From Ustilaginoidea virens (lineage: Eukaryota > Ascomycota > Sordariomycetes > Hypocreales > Clavicipitaceae): a DNA stretch of 64,000 nt. Numbering within the stretch: position 1 is the first letter of the stretch; each line of letters starts with the position of its first letter. Made by a program: the position numbers and the translations under genes. A model generated the notes under the pieces. That model was not told where the DNA came from, ran no database searches, and worked only from the letters and a program-made list of their open reading frames with translations. Of the stretch, positions 11,089 through 22,836 are shown one piece after another. Where the stretch lies: assembly GCF_000687475.1 (NCBI RefSeq), contig NC_057316.1, positions 6,386,001-6,450,000 of the forward strand. The letters are read 5' to 3'.

Positions 11089-12005
11089 TCAAGCCGAGGT
11101 AGACTTGAAAAACTGCGGGAAAACGCGCCGCAATTCTCGGAGGTGTTGAATCTGGTACTGGGAGGCCTTCGTCGTGGGGGGTGGAAGGCCTTGCTCGACG
11201 AGATGGACGGCAGTCCAGCCAAAGTCTTTGGCCTTGCTGCAGTTCAAAAACGAGTCATCTGCGTTTGTTAGCTGGCTGTTGCGTGGGCAGTCGCAGCAGA
11301 GAAAAACACGTACCAACAAAATAGCAGTCTTGGACCTCGCTAACGCCAGCTTCCTTCATGGCTTTTGTATACATGTCTGGGTGAGGTTTACAGACGAGAG
11401 GTTGCTCGGCGTAATTGCAGAATGTCAGCCCGTCAAACAGGTCCTCGATACCCAGCAAACGGACGACTCTCTTGGCGTGGGTAACATAGGCGTTGGTGAA
11501 GAGCCATGTTTTGACTTTGGACCTGTCGATATCATCAAGCAGCCTCCGGAGAGCCGGATCAGGCTTGATGATGTCTTGGAGCGGCAAAGCATCGTCGACT
11601 TCGGCGTTGTACTTTAACGGGTCGATCTGGTGATGGCGAACGAGGCCCTCGATGGCGAGTCCGTAGCCTGTGTAGTATTCTTTATGGAGCCTGACGGCTT
11701 CATCAAAGGGAAGCTCGAGGTGCTTGGCAAAGTACTTGTCGATGAGCTCTGCCATCAAGTCCTGAACTTTGGTGCCTTTGAACCGCCAAGTCAGCAACCC
11801 AAGCGGAAGGGAATCATTAAGAGGACAACGCAGACACCTCACTTCGAGAGTATAAACAGTTGTCGATATCGCTAGAGACAAAACACGCAAAGGTTACACG
11901 TGATCCACTTTCGGCCCGGAATGGTGGCAACGAGTGCGGAGGCAGGACTTACAAGAAGAGGACCGGCATATCGCGCCGCGTTCCATTGATCACGGACATT
12001 GACAT
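11089..12005 (-). CDS. HAD-superfamily pyrimidine 5'-nucleotidase (SDT1/PHM8-like)
   Basis: Four exons (12005-11953, 11871-11843, 11775-11314, 11258-11089) give 237 residues. HAD motif I is LFFDIDNCLYS (Asp19 nucleophile, Asp21), split over three exons, with one exon only 29 bases long. Motif II is WLFTNAYVTHAKRV. Motif III contains the Lys of VCKPHPDMYTKA. Motif IV is YFVDDSFLNC, rebuilt across the last intron. The lid region LHKEYYTGYGLAIEGL is typical of yeast Sdt1 and Phm8, which dephosphorylate UMP, CMP or lysophosphatidic acid. An in-frame stop just before the ATG at 12005 supports this start; the ATG at 11999 is the alternative. Confidence 0.88.
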
Positions 12006-12849
12006 TGTGCGGATTGGTTACGTGGCTGTGAGGAACGGTGGGAGCGTGTTGACCCTGAATTGCGCGTAACGTGGCGACGATTCCCCAATTCATGAGGCAA
12101 CGGGGGAGTTGGCGGTGATGGCGACGCGGTTGAAAGACTGTGACCAATGTTGATCCGAAGCTCGGCGAGGATGCGCTGGGACAAGGCCGCGAGTCGGCCG
12201 ATTGAGAAGAAGCCAGCAATTACGTAGCCACCATTCCGGGGCGAAATTGACCCCTCGAGTTTCCACACCATAACACATCAAGCCCACGCGTGGCCTGTCT
12301 AAAATCGGGCACCCTTGGTGCTGCTGCAGTCCTTGCTTTCCCTTTGATTTTCTCCGAAATATCCCTTCTTCAACTGTCATTTCCGTTCTCGGCACTTCGT
12401 ACATCGTACATCGTACTTTGTCCTTCGTACTCCGTCCCATGAATCCAGTTGAGATTCGTCATTCGGGTCATGCATGATTCACGACTTCCACTCCACCCGC
12501 ACGTGCATGAATGACTAATACGTCGGCCCGAATACTGCCGCCTACACCGCCCAATGCCGCGCCTGCCCCGAGGGAAGTTTTGCCACTCAACTTTGCTGCA
12601 AAACCCCTGCTGTGGATTCACCACTTTTTCTCCCTCTTCGCCGCCTTTTTGTCCTTTATGCAACACTCGAGCCACCCAAGCTTTGCAATGGCAAACGTGC
12701 TCAAAACCATTTGACTCTTCCGGATGCTTTGCTTTCTGCGTTTTTGCGCAGCTTTGAAACCGTACGGAGTAACTGCGAGAGGAGACGGAGAGCTGGTTTT
12801 CCCTTTTTTATCGTGGATACAATCCCTGCCGACATTTTGACTGCATGCA
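12006..12849. promoter_or_regulatory. Divergent intergenic region, HAD hydrolase / 866-residue protein
   Basis: Repeated TCGTAC words occur at 12395-12432, ending in TACTCCGT at 12428-12435. A full TACGGAGTA is found at 12763-12771. No gene is supported. Confidence 0.4.
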
Positions 12850-15450
12850 ATGGCCCAGGCCGCATCAGCTGCTTCAACCCTCCCAACGAATGGGCTCAGC
12901 TTGAACAGGCTGGCCGAGAAGGAGGCCTACGAGCTCCAGCAGTATAACAAGATTATACGGCTTCGCGATGCCATCATTGCGGGAAAACACCCCACCATCA
13001 CGGTTCCGCGCAGCCTGGCCGCGTCGCCAAAGCCTGTCCCCCTTCACAATGAAGGGCCCAGGGCGGCCGCCGAACCCGCGCTGCATGGCGCAGGGGGTCC
13101 TGTAGCCACCGCGCCTCTGACTCGGCCCGATGCATCGGCTCGGCATGAACCGAATCGTGATTCTGATTCTCTAGAAAAGTCCGATCAGCTTGTGATAGCC
13201 GAGCTGCAGCTTCAAAGGCAACGTTTGGAGCGCGCGTTGAAGGATGAGTTTGAGCAACGCCGATCGAGCTTCAAAGTCGGCCAGGCAGAGCCATCCTCGG
13301 ATCTTGACCTGTCTCATGTGCTTGCCAAAGCCCTTGACCTGGTGCAAGCCGATGCTGTTGCCCCTTCTGCTTCTGCCTCTGCTTCTGCTTCTGCTGCTGC
13401 TGCTGCTGCCTCATCAGCAGATGGCGAGAACTTGAACGTCGTCGCCGATACTACAAGTGACTCCTTGGATGAGAGCACCTTTTACTCGTCCCGTCATGAT
13501 ACTCCCGATTCTCATCTAACCTCGCGTGTGCGTACCTTATCAGAATCTCAAGATGGTGCTAACCGTAGGTCGCAACATGAACAACCGTCACGGCAGGCCA
13601 ACACGCATGTCGAACGTCCCTCCGACCCTGTTGCTGGAACCATTGCTTCCGCGCATCCTCCGCATCCTGGCCCACGTAGCAGCCATGCCGCGGCAGACGA
13701 CGCGCGTCTGACCTCCCAGATAAGCGTCGTACCTGGCCTGAATAATTACATTCATGGTGCCACCACGGGCCCTTCCGTCTTGAGGCATAGCAAGAATGCC
13801 GTCGGCAAACCGGATGATCTGTTTCATGAAAGAGCCCAAATGGCGACAATGCTAGCCAGCTCCAAAAGTCAAGCGCAAGCGCCGCCGCATACTACTCGCC
13901 CGGCTGATGGCGAGCGTCTTGACAGTCATCCTCCTTCGCCGCTCATTCGCAATCATTCTCTGCAAGTCGTTGCTCCGCAGCCGACTCATCCTTCGTCGTT
14001 GAGTGCATTGGCTAAAGCATCACCCATTGTTCCAGAAGCTACCAGTCGTCGCAGTACCGTGGGGACTACCGCGCAAGTTGTAGCCTTGAGGACAGAAAAC
14101 AATAATGTAACAAGCCCTGATAGTTCGTCGCAAGGCGGGAAGAAGAGAAGCAAAAAGAAGAAGAGGAAAGCCGACAAGCAGGAAACTGACCCCGAAACGG
14201 TTCCGCGCATCAAACCCGAGCCCCGGTCACCGTCCCCGCTCAACGCCCCTTCCTTCACTCGCCCGACCAAGCGACAAAGACAAGTCCAAGGGCCACCCGC
14301 CGAACTGGGGCATGCACCAAGGTATAACCACGGCAATGCTGTTGGCAATGCCGGCATTGGATATGTCGCGCCGTCAGGGAGGGCAAGTGCTGTGCCGGTA
14401 GGTCATGTCGGCGGAAGCGGCTATCCTCAACAACAACAAGTCTACAGCAACTCTGCTGCGACGGGAGAATCGAGCTACAGCGGTTATTACGGTGAACAGT
14501 GGGTGCTCGCGGAAGAAGCCGTCGATCGACAGGCCCATCCAGCCGACCTAGCACCGCAGTATTCGACGAGGCCTGTCCATCCACCAAGAGCAGTGTCGCA
14601 AGTCATAGTGGCTGATCCCTACTCGGTCGGGTCGCGTCCCTATCGTGAGTACCATGATGGGTCCCGGTCTACGCATGCCGAGGGCGAAGCATTCATCCCC
14701 CCTCCGCGACCCGCCCCCTCAAGAATTCTGGTTGATGCCTATGGCCGTGAGTATATCGAGCCCCCCCAGCACACTGCGTCGCGTCCATATGCCGTCCCTC
14801 CGCCGCCGCCGCAGAACGGTGAGCAGGAAATAGTGTACGAGCGGCTGCCCAGTGCCTCCTTGTCACGTCACGCGGCTCCGCGGCAGTTTGAAGATGGCGG
14901 CAGCATCGTGTATAGGGCGCCGGCGCCTCCGCCTTCGCAGGTGTATCCCGTGGGTCGACGGCTCATAAGCCAGCCAGAGTATGCTGCCCACGATTACCGT
15001 GACGAACGTCAAAGAGAGTACTCTGCTCGTCCGCCTTTGGCTGCCCAAGGTGAATTCGTCCAAGTGCTCGCTCCGCCAGAGAGGAGATATAACGGGGATG
15101 AGGGCTATGGGCTGCGCCCGGCAAGCGTGCGACCGGTTGAAGCTGTCCGTTACCAGATGGCCCCTGACTTTGGACGAGTTCATGCAGCGCGCCCCGAACT
15201 TCATGGGCCGCCAGAGTACAGAGCCAGCGTCCACCCAGACGGTCGCCGCGAGGTCTTGCAGCCGTACCTGAGAGAATACCATCCCAGCCAGGAGCCGGTC
15301 ATGCGAAGGTCGTACAGCGTCCGGCCGGTTGATGGTGCGCAAAGCGGTCAGCTTGGCGGGGGAGTGGAGGTGGCCTATTTGGAAAGGCCAAGCGGCGGTG
15401 CTCAGGAGATGGTGTATACGGATGATGCCAGACGAGAGGGCTACAGATGA
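12850..15450 (+). CDS. Large mostly disordered protein, probable nuclear localisation, unknown function
   Basis: A single uninterrupted frame gives 866 residues. The N-terminus has an ordered-looking segment (EAYELQQYNKIIRLRDAII), then Ser/Ala-rich sequence with an ASASASASA run. A short coiled coil (VIAELQLQRQRLERALKDEF) lies near residue 118. A strongly basic stretch, KKRSKKKKRKADK, near residue 430 followed by KPEPRSPSP resembles a nuclear localisation signal. The C-terminal 400 residues are rich in Pro, Tyr, Arg and Glu with repeated motifs such as RILVDAYGREYIEPP. I do not recognise a catalytic domain. Codon use and length exclude a chance frame. It is convergent with pal1. Confidence 0.82.
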   Translation: MAQAASAASTLPTNGLSLNRLAEKEAYELQQYNKIIRLRDAIIAGKHPTITVPRSLAASPKPVPLHNEGPRAAAEPALHGAGGPVATAPLTRPDASARHEPNRDSDSLEKSDQLVIAELQLQRQRLERALKDEFEQRRSSFKVGQAEPSSDLDLSHVLAKALDLVQADAVAPSASASASASAAAAAASSADGENLNVVADTTSDSLDESTFYSSRHDTPDSHLTSRVRTLSESQDGANRRSQHEQPSRQANTHVERPSDPVAGTIASAHPPHPGPRSSHAAADDARLTSQISVVPGLNNYIHGATTGPSVLRHSKNAVGKPDDLFHERAQMATMLASSKSQAQAPPHTTRPADGERLDSHPPSPLIRNHSLQVVAPQPTHPSSLSALAKASPIVPEATSRRSTVGTTAQVVALRTENNNVTSPDSSSQGGKKRSKKKKRKADKQETDPETVPRIKPEPRSPSPLNAPSFTRPTKRQRQVQGPPAELGHAPRYNHGNAVGNAGIGYVAPSGRASAVPVGHVGGSGYPQQQQVYSNSAATGESSYSGYYGEQWVLAEEAVDRQAHPADLAPQYSTRPVHPPRAVSQVIVADPYSVGSRPYREYHDGSRSTHAEGEAFIPPPRPAPSRILVDAYGREYIEPPQHTASRPYAVPPPPPQNGEQEIVYERLPSASLSRHAAPRQFEDGGSIVYRAPAPPPSQVYPVGRRLISQPEYAAHDYRDERQREYSARPPLAAQGEFVQVLAPPERRYNGDEGYGLRPASVRPVEAVRYQMAPDFGRVHAARPELHGPPEYRASVHPDGRREVLQPYLREYHPSQEPVMRRSYSVRPVDGAQSGQLGGGVEVAYLERPSGGAQEMVYTDDARREGYR

Positions 15451-16124
15451 GGAAGCGAGCAAAACCCGGCGTCGGGCACGATTAATGCATGGGGAGACTA
15501 ATGGATGGAGAGAAAGGAATCACTTGAAAAGCTGCAAGTTGCCACGTGAAGCAGAGGGCTGTTGGTGACTTGTATCCCTGACGTCCAAGATTCCACTCAC
15601 TGACGACAGCATAATTTCTCAGCTGAGACGTCCCATGCACAGATGGAGACATTCACGGATGATGTAGCACGGAGCCTATTCAGATGAAGCCACACTGGCT
15701 GCCACATGGCTCAAGTGACTGCCTGGTGCACCTACATACCTACACCTTCGATGTTGAGTACCCAAGGTATTTAGGTCGGTAGGAAGGAAGGCAAGTCTAG
15801 GGGTGCAACCGAATAAAGCGTCAGTTTTCGCATCATTACATCATTAATTCTAGCTACTTCCAACGCAGTCGTTTTAGCCCCAAAGTCGGGTCCCTCGCCC
15901 GCACTCGAACAACTTCCCATGCGTTGCCGGACCTATACGTGTACCAAAGAGCCCCGGGCGCCATTCCCACAGCGTGCTGCGACGGAACGAAAAGCAACAA
16001 AGGAGAAGAGAAAAGAAGAAGAAAGAAACCATTGTGAGAAAGAGAGACAGGACATGACAGAAAGAGAGAGAGAGAGGGAAAGGACTGCTGGACTGCTGGA
16101 CTGCTGGACTGCTGGACTGCCAGA
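15451..16124. other. Convergent 3' region, 866-residue gene / pal1
   Basis: Holds ACCTACATACCTAC and GGTATTTAGGT words (15728-15778), a purine-rich GAGAGA tract (about 16055-16082) and an 8-bp array at 16082-16120. No gene is seen. Confidence 0.35.
16082..16120. repeat. Octamer array (GGACTGCT), about five copies
   Basis: Perfect 8-bp tandem units end five bases beyond the pal1 stop codon, so they lie in its 3' untranslated region. Confidence 0.93.
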
Positions 16125-18037
16125 CTATTGGTCATGGTCCTCGGGATGGTCCTTCTTCCGGCGCGAGCTGCCAAAGCGTCTCCTGAGGCCTCCGCTGAGC
16201 TTCTTGCCGGTCGTGTGGCTGCGTTGGATGCCGGCGGCGGCGTTGCTGGCCTCGGCGTCCTGGCTCATGGACTGCATCTCGAAGCCGGACGGGTCGCTCG
16301 AGCGGTGGCGGCGACGCTGCTGCTTGTCCTTGCCGAGCTCCTGCTCGATGGTGAAGGAGGGCTCGCCCTTGCCTTTGAGATCGTCGGGATGGTATTGCTA
16401 GGGGGGGTGGTTAGCAAGGAGGGGGTCAATTTCCTTTCTTCCTCTGCAGAGAAACAGAAAAAAAAAAAAAAAAAAAAGGGGGCGCACGACGTACGAGGCC
16501 AGAGTCCCAGCGCTTGTAGGCGCCGCCGGGGGCGTCGGGCTCCCTCATCAGGTCGGCGCCCTCGTCGTACTGCATCAGGCGGCCGCTCATGTCGGGCAAG
16601 CCGGCGGGGATGGAGGCGGTGCCCTGGAGGGGCACGTGCCTGGTCAGCGAGTCGATGATGTTTTCGCGGGGCGTGGCGCGGATGGCCTCGAGGTTGGACT
16701 GCTCGACGGCGGCGACGGGGGACGACTTCTTGTCGAGGTTGCGGCTGAGGAGGGTGGCGTCGTAGGGCCCGCCGTGGTGGTAGGCGCCGCCGATGGTGTC
16801 GAGCGCGTCGATGGTGTCGGTCTCGGAGATGCGCTTGCGGTGGCGGAAGGGCCGGTCGGCCGCCATGGCGTCGTTTCTGATCATGTCGAGAGGGCGGTGG
16901 GACATGTCGCCCGGGTAGCGCTCGCGGATGGAGCTGCGTCTGCGGAGGATGGCGCCGGTGTCGACGGAGGGGAGGGCAAAAGGGGGAGGAGGAGGAGGAG
17001 TCGCGATGGCGGCGGGGCGGGAGCCGAGGCGATGACGTAGCGGCAGCGGATACGAGGACGGGGCGCAGTAGTCCGCGTCCGGGGTTTCGAGCGACCAGAA
17101 CGAGGACGGGCTCTGGCTCTGGCTCTGGCTCTGGCTCCGGTTCCTGTAGCTGCAGCTGTGGCCGGTGCGGGAGCAGGAGCAGGAGCAGGAGCAGGAGCTG
17201 GAGCGGAAGTGCTGCGCGTACGCCGGCGGCGGGGAGGCGGGAGGCGTGAGGGAGGCGCTGCCGGCGGGAGATTGCGTGCGCCTCTGCGGGTGGTGATGGC
17301 GATGGGGCTGGTGCTGGTGCAGTTGCAGTTGCTGACGCAGTTGCAGTTGCTGTTGCAGTTGCTGGTGCTGGTGCAGTAGCTGGTGCTGGTGCTGGTGCAG
17401 TTGCTGGTGAAGATGCTGGTGAAGATGATGATGATGATGATGATGCAGCGGATCATCATCGGTGGACGGCAGCGGGCGGCGGTGCAAGGGCGCGGACCAG
17501 TCCAGGGCGAGGTCGGCGTCGGCGGGGCTCGCAGCAGGCGCCGGGGGGGTGGGATAGCGATGCAGGTGCAGGTGCTGCTGCAGCAGGCACGCAGAGGTGG
17601 TCGGCAGCGCGCTGGGCGACGAGCCTCGACGCATGCGCCCCGGGCCTGGCTCCAGGTCGTCGTGGCGGAGGTGCGACGCCCCTGGCCTGCTGCCGGCAGC
17701 GGCTCTGTAGGGGTTGACGTGCGACGTGCCCGGGCCCGTCTCCTGGCTGGGCTCGGGCGCAGTCAGCGGGTCGAGCAGGTACTTGCTGGCCTGGGGAGAG
17801 AGGAGGGCTGGGGGTCAGCGGCCGGGGCCTCGCTGGCACTTGCTGGCACGAGATGACACAGATGACACAGATGACACAGATGACGCCAAGACGGGCGGCA
17901 AACAAGACAACATGGGACAATGACATTGAGCTTGAACGTACCCACTGCTTGTCGTAGTCGCGGGGCCGGCTGTCCGGCGCGTCGCCCTCGGACGCCTGGC
18001 TCTTGGAGCGACCTGCCGTGCGGAACCTGGCAAACAT
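16125..18037 (-). CDS. pal1: Pal1-family cell morphology protein
   Basis: Exons 18037-17942, 17790-16495 and 16397-16125 give 554 residues. Recognisable Pal1 features are ASKYLLDPLTAPEPSQETGP near the N-terminus and, toward the C-terminus, ENIIDSLTRHVPLQGTASIP, YDEGADLMREPDAPGGAYKRW and, joined across intron 2, YHPDDLKGKGEPSFTIEQEL. Between them lie His, Gln, Leu and Ser/Cys homopeptide tracts from trinucleotide-like repeats (17160-17450). Pal1 proteins sit at growth sites and endocytic patches and help keep cylindrical cell shape. The ATG at 18037 has a better context than an in-frame ATG at 18064. Intron 2 carries a 20-base homopolymer. The basic C-terminus ends RRKKDHPEDHDQ. Confidence 0.88.
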
Positions 18038-18509
18038 GGCTGAGACGGGTTGAAGCTCGACCATGTATATGTGAAATGTGACTGACGGGCGCGCAAGAGT
18101 CTGTCTGGGGAATTCGGGATGGCAACAGTCGCTGGCAAAGCGAAGCCAAGCCAAGCCAACAAGCCGTCTCTGTCTGGTCTGGTTGATGAGAGAGAGAGAG
18201 AGAGGGTGAAATGGGCGGGAGAGGAAGAGCAAGAGCGAGAATCGCCCCGGCCTGGCTGGCTTTATTTACGAGCAAGATGATGATGACTGGAAGCCGCCCA
18301 AAACATGGTTCAGCACTCGGCCAGCAGGAAAAAGCCAATTCGGGGGGGGGAAAGGGACAAGCTTTTGCCGCGGAACAAGGCACGGGGCCTTGTTTCTTTA
18401 AGAAGCTGAATTTTTTTATCGCTGCTCGATTGATTTCCCTTCAGGGTTCTCCGCGAAACTTCCCCCTCCATCCATCCATCGCACCAATGGGGACCCACGG
18501 GCTGGCCAG

Positions 18510-18511
<2 letters not shown>

Positions 18512-18548
<37 letters not shown>
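18512..18548. repeat. T37 homopolymer
   Basis: Uninterrupted run of 37 T on the + strand upstream of pal1. Confidence 0.9.
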
Positions 18549-18552
<4 letters not shown>

Positions 18553-19131
18553 CCTTTCCCTTGTCGACCCATGAGCCAGACCCTCGGAGTCGCTGGCAGC
18601 TGGCGGGCGGGCGGGCGTCCGGCACTTGCCACCCGAGTTGACCCTTGAACACCCCCCCCCCCGGCCCCGCCATTGGGTGACCCTGCCGGCGCAGGGTTGG
18701 CTTTGCGGGGAGACGCCTCGTGACGCCAGCCACCAGACGCCGCCGCCACCCTGGCTCCTGGCTCTTGCTCCTGGCTCCTGGCTCCTGGGACCAATTTTCT
18801 CCCCAACCCGGCGGTGGCGGTGACCCCACGCCCGAACTTGTGGCACGCGAAGAAACAGACAGATCCTGCGGGTGTGAGCAAGTAAGCTTCAGTGTCGTAG
18901 CATGCCTGGTAGTTTCCTACCCCAGGTACGGAGTAGGCACCTACGTACCAGACATGTCAAGTCAATATGCACCTTGCTGCCCCCCAGCCATGTGCCTGCA
19001 AATCTTTTGCCGCGGGACAAAGTTGGCTTGGTGCCCCAGCAGCGAAAGCTAAGCCCCAGCCGTCAATGTCCACTGTCCCTGCGCGCGCTAAACCAAAGTA
19101 AGTTGCCAGTCAATTGGCCGGCGAGAGAAAG

Positions 19132-19162
<31 letters not shown>
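19132..19162. repeat. A31 homopolymer
   Basis: Uninterrupted run of 31 A on the + strand in the pal1/USB1 gap. Confidence 0.9.
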
Positions 19163-19165
<3 letters not shown>

Positions 19166-21743
19166 TCGGTGGGCTGGGCGAGGCAGGCCAAAAGCATAAA
19201 TCCGGTCACGTGCGCGTTGCTGAGCCTCCGCCATTCGCCCAGCTGGCTGCCTGGCGCGATTTAGACTCAGCAAGCTACGCCGTGATGCAGCAACCCGGCG
19301 AACAAACCAAACGAACACCCCCAAACCCCCCCCCCATTCGAGACCCCCCCATGCGCCGAGGCAAAGCGAGCTTTCCCATCTCGACGCGGTGCCCCCGCGG
19401 GATTGCCTATTCCGTCCAATGGCCCGCCCCGGAGTGCCGCTAGGCCGACTGGGCAAGCTTGGCCAGCAGCAGGGAAGAAGGATAGCTTGCACTCTTGCAG
19501 TTTTTTTCTTTAGTTTAGTTTACTTTTTTTTTCCCGGGCTCTCGCACGCAGCAGAGCGCCCCTGCTTCCCAGTCCGTCCATCCCCAGGGTCTGGCTGGTG
19601 TCTCCCACGGCAGGTCGTCGAGGCGCCGCTGAGTGCAGGCAGGCAGCTTTTGAAAGCTGCCAGCTCACCGTTCCCAGCACACGCCGCAGAGTCATGTTAC
19701 CCTCTTGCGAAGCCTTAGCTCGACAGGGCGTGGGCCTCGGCGCTTTGCAAGAGTCGCCGCCACATTGGTCCAGTCCGGGCTTCAAACGGCATGGGCATGG
19801 GCATGGCGTGGCGTGGCGCCGCAACACGGCGGGAGCTGCACCAGACTCGGATTCGCCTGGCTTTTTCTAGTCCCCCGGCAGCGAGGAGCGAGCGAGCGGT
19901 CCTGCAGCCGGACAGGGCAGCCTCTGCGCTTCCCAACTCGAAGCTCACGGTGGCAGCCGAGCGTGAGCAAAGTGGGAGAGACGCCGCGGCCCAACAAACA
20001 CTAGCCGGACGGCGGAAAGTGGACTATGGAGCCTTGGGCAAAGCAGTAGTATACGTGAATCCCGCCGTCCATCCCGCTGCCGTTGCATCCCTGTCTTCCC
20101 GTGTATGGAGCTGAAACCCCATGCCCCGTGATAACATCGTCTACTGGTGATTCAGGCGCCTGCAATTCTCCCGCATCCTCTGCAGACCATGGGCCAACAC
20201 CGGGTGGCTCCCGGAATGGTCCTGTTGGTCCCCCGGGCGATAAGCGTCTCTTGCATGGAGCACTCCTACGAGTGTCCTACTCCGTAGTTGGAGCTGAAAC
20301 CAGGTGGCTGGCTGCCTCCGCCGCTTGGCGCTGTCGCGCGGTAGAACCTGACGTTGCATGTCAAACTTGCTGCCGTGTCACCCGACCTTGGGTTGCACAG
20401 AGGCCTGGCTGCATTCATCCCCAAGTATGCAGCCCTACGGGCAGGTTCGCCAGAGCCACCATTCAGGTTTCGTCATGTCTTGCTGTCGATGCTCTGCAGT
20501 TTACCGAAGTGCTGAAGACATCGCGAGGCCGTTTCCAGAGGACCAGCAGCGCTCCCTGAATGAATGCGTCGCAAACGCCCCGTCATGGAGTAAACCTTCA
20601 TCTTTTGCGTCACGTGCGACCTTGGCCGAATCATCAGTCGTCGGCCGTCGTGGTACGTCGTACTGGAGGCGTAGGCTTGTCGCGATGCAGCTGCTATGCT
20701 GCCGTCCGGGGCCATTGGCCTCTACGAACAAGTTGGGCGCCATGGGCTGGTCACACAGAGATGGGATGCCGGAACAATGTAACGACTGCGCTCATCACGG
20801 AACAGACCGAGATAGCTCCTCGGGCCCTGGCTCCGTAGCAGATATCCTAGCTTGGTTTGACGCGGTCGAACGATGGCATCGATGAGCGGGTTCCAGGTCG
20901 CCCGATGTCGTGTTTTCTTGCCCGTGGCTGTCAGCGTCGCATCAGCGAAAAAAAACAGGTCCTCGTCCTCGTCCTTGGCTGGTAGCTGGGTGTGCCTTGA
21001 TGTTGCTGCCGCCGACTCGGCTCACTTTCGGAAGCCTATGCCGAAACCCAGAGCCCAGGTGTCCGTGCCAGTGACGGTTCCCGACTTGAGCCTCTTTATC
21101 GGGGACAGTTGGAGCAGGCTATCGGAAGAGGAACTGGCTGCCTGTTGGGTTGGACGGCGTCCACAGGGCGTTTGAGCTTGCTGCTGTCGAGGGATGGCGA
21201 GACTTTAAAAAAAAAAAAAAAAACATTGACAGCTTCAGGCAGCAATTCGCCACCATTCGGCACAGCCTGAGGAGCGTTTGCTGTAGCCGTGTATTCGCCC
21301 GTCATGGATGTAATTATATAATAATTGTTGCCCGAGATCAGCTGGTCGAGTAATGGCTGTCCGAGTCAGGACCGTCGACTGCATGACGAGGAGTCCGTGG
21401 TTTCCAGGAACAAAGAATCTGCGTAAGACTTGTTTCCCGCCATTCTTCAATGAAGAAGTTGATTCTTGTTTGCAATGGGTGCGTTGCCGTGCCAGCTTCG
21501 AAACCTTGTGTCGCGGGAACTCGGGTGCGTCTGGCTCCCCAGCCCCCGGATTACATAAGCGATCGATCGAATTGAAATCTTCAGCATTAATCCGTCAAAA
21601 CGATGATGCCAGCCTCTCCGCGGCGCTGGTCAGCTCGGAGCCATGCAACGTCGGCTCATCGGTCAGCCGGGTTTCGCCATGCCCTCGACAGAGACGTAGC
21701 CGCGACGACGCTCCCATCAGGGCCGGCATTCACCGACCACCAC

Positions 21744-22836
21744 ATGGCCATGGGCCTGGTCGACTACTCCTCGTCGTCTAGTGACGGGGACGAGGATGTC
21801 GAGGACTCGCCGGCCAGCAAGCGCCGCAAGCTTGCTGACGGACCTGACGGACCCGACGGACCCGATGGGGAATCAAGAGCCCAGCTGCCGCCGCTGCCTG
21901 CGGCCTTTCACGATCTCTATGCATCGACGGTGCGGCAGAGCGTGGTGGACGACCCGAGCTTGCACCAAGGACGGAAGAGGCTGAATCCGCATGTGGTTGG
22001 CAACTGGCCGAGTCACGTATACGTTGAGTGTAGGTGCTTTGGCCCTGCCCCATCTCCTTCTTCTTCTTCTTCTTCTTCTCCGTTAGCGTTACCCCATCTC
22101 TTTCAACCAAACCAAACTCCCCGCCTGCTGACTCGACAAAGGGCACCCCTCCAAGTCGCAGCATCACGTCCTCGAAAGCCTCGTACGCAAAACCCGCCAG
22201 CTAGTCGGACACGGCATCCACCTGCACAGCTTGCTCACCAGCGACCTGGGCACCGAGTTGCCGCTGCACATCAGCCTCTCCAAACCCCTCAGCCTTGCCG
22301 GATCCCTCAAGGACGGCTTTTTCGCCCGGCTCGAGGAGTCCGTCCGCCGCAGCGGCGTGGCGCCCTTCTCCGTCAGGCCGGCCGGCCTGGCGTGGTGCAA
22401 GTCTCCCGACTCGGACCGCACCTTTTTCGTCCTGCGCGTCGTGACCGCCAGTGATGCCAGCCCGGGCGGAGGAGGCGACATGAGGCAGCCGTCGGGGCCG
22501 GCCGCCAACCCGGAACTCATGGCCCTCTTGGCGAGATGCAACGGGGTGGCGGCCTGCTTCCAGCAGCCGCCGCTGTACCAGCAGACGCGGAGCGAGTCGG
22601 CAGATGCCGCGTTTCACGTGTCCATCGGGTGGACCATGGGAGCCCCGGATGAAGAGACCTGTCTCGGGGTGCTGAAGAAGCTCGGGGATGACGTGGGCAG
22701 GGATATTTGCAGCTGGCGCATCGGCGTGGACGGGGTCAAGGTTAAGATTGGGAATGTCGTCAGCCACGTGTCGTTGTCAGCGACGCGAAAGGGGAGGATA
22801 GACGGGGATGGGTTGGACTCTTTGTTCGGCGTTTGA
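21744..22836 (+). CDS. USB1: USB1/Mpn1 U6 snRNA 3'-end phosphodiesterase
   Basis: Exons 21744-22029 and 22142-22836 give 326 residues. The start [18 protein letters not shown] matches fungal Usb1 proteins; the frame is open to 21603, but that extension looks non-coding. An acidic, basic-flanked leader precedes [17 protein letters not shown], joined across the intron. The two catalytic H-x-S motifs of the 2H phosphoesterase fold are LHISLS (His138, Ser140) and FHVSIGW (His254, Ser256). Usb1 trims the U6 snRNA 3' oligo(U) tail to leave a terminal phosphate, protecting it from decay. The intron branch site is [18 protein letters not shown] repeat lies near residue 33. Confidence 0.92.

Larger units (their letters stand above)
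18038..21743. other. Long divergent gene-poor region, pal1 / USB1
   Basis: This 3.7 kb stretch separates two diverging starts. It contains a T37 run (18512-18548), an A31 run (19132-19162), a 17-base A run near 21207-21223, TACGGAGTA at 18927-18935 and TACTCCGTA at 20278-20286. Frames of 100-175 residues occur (for example 20358-20885), but none resembles a known protein or shows clear splice-joined coding. Confidence 0.4.
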
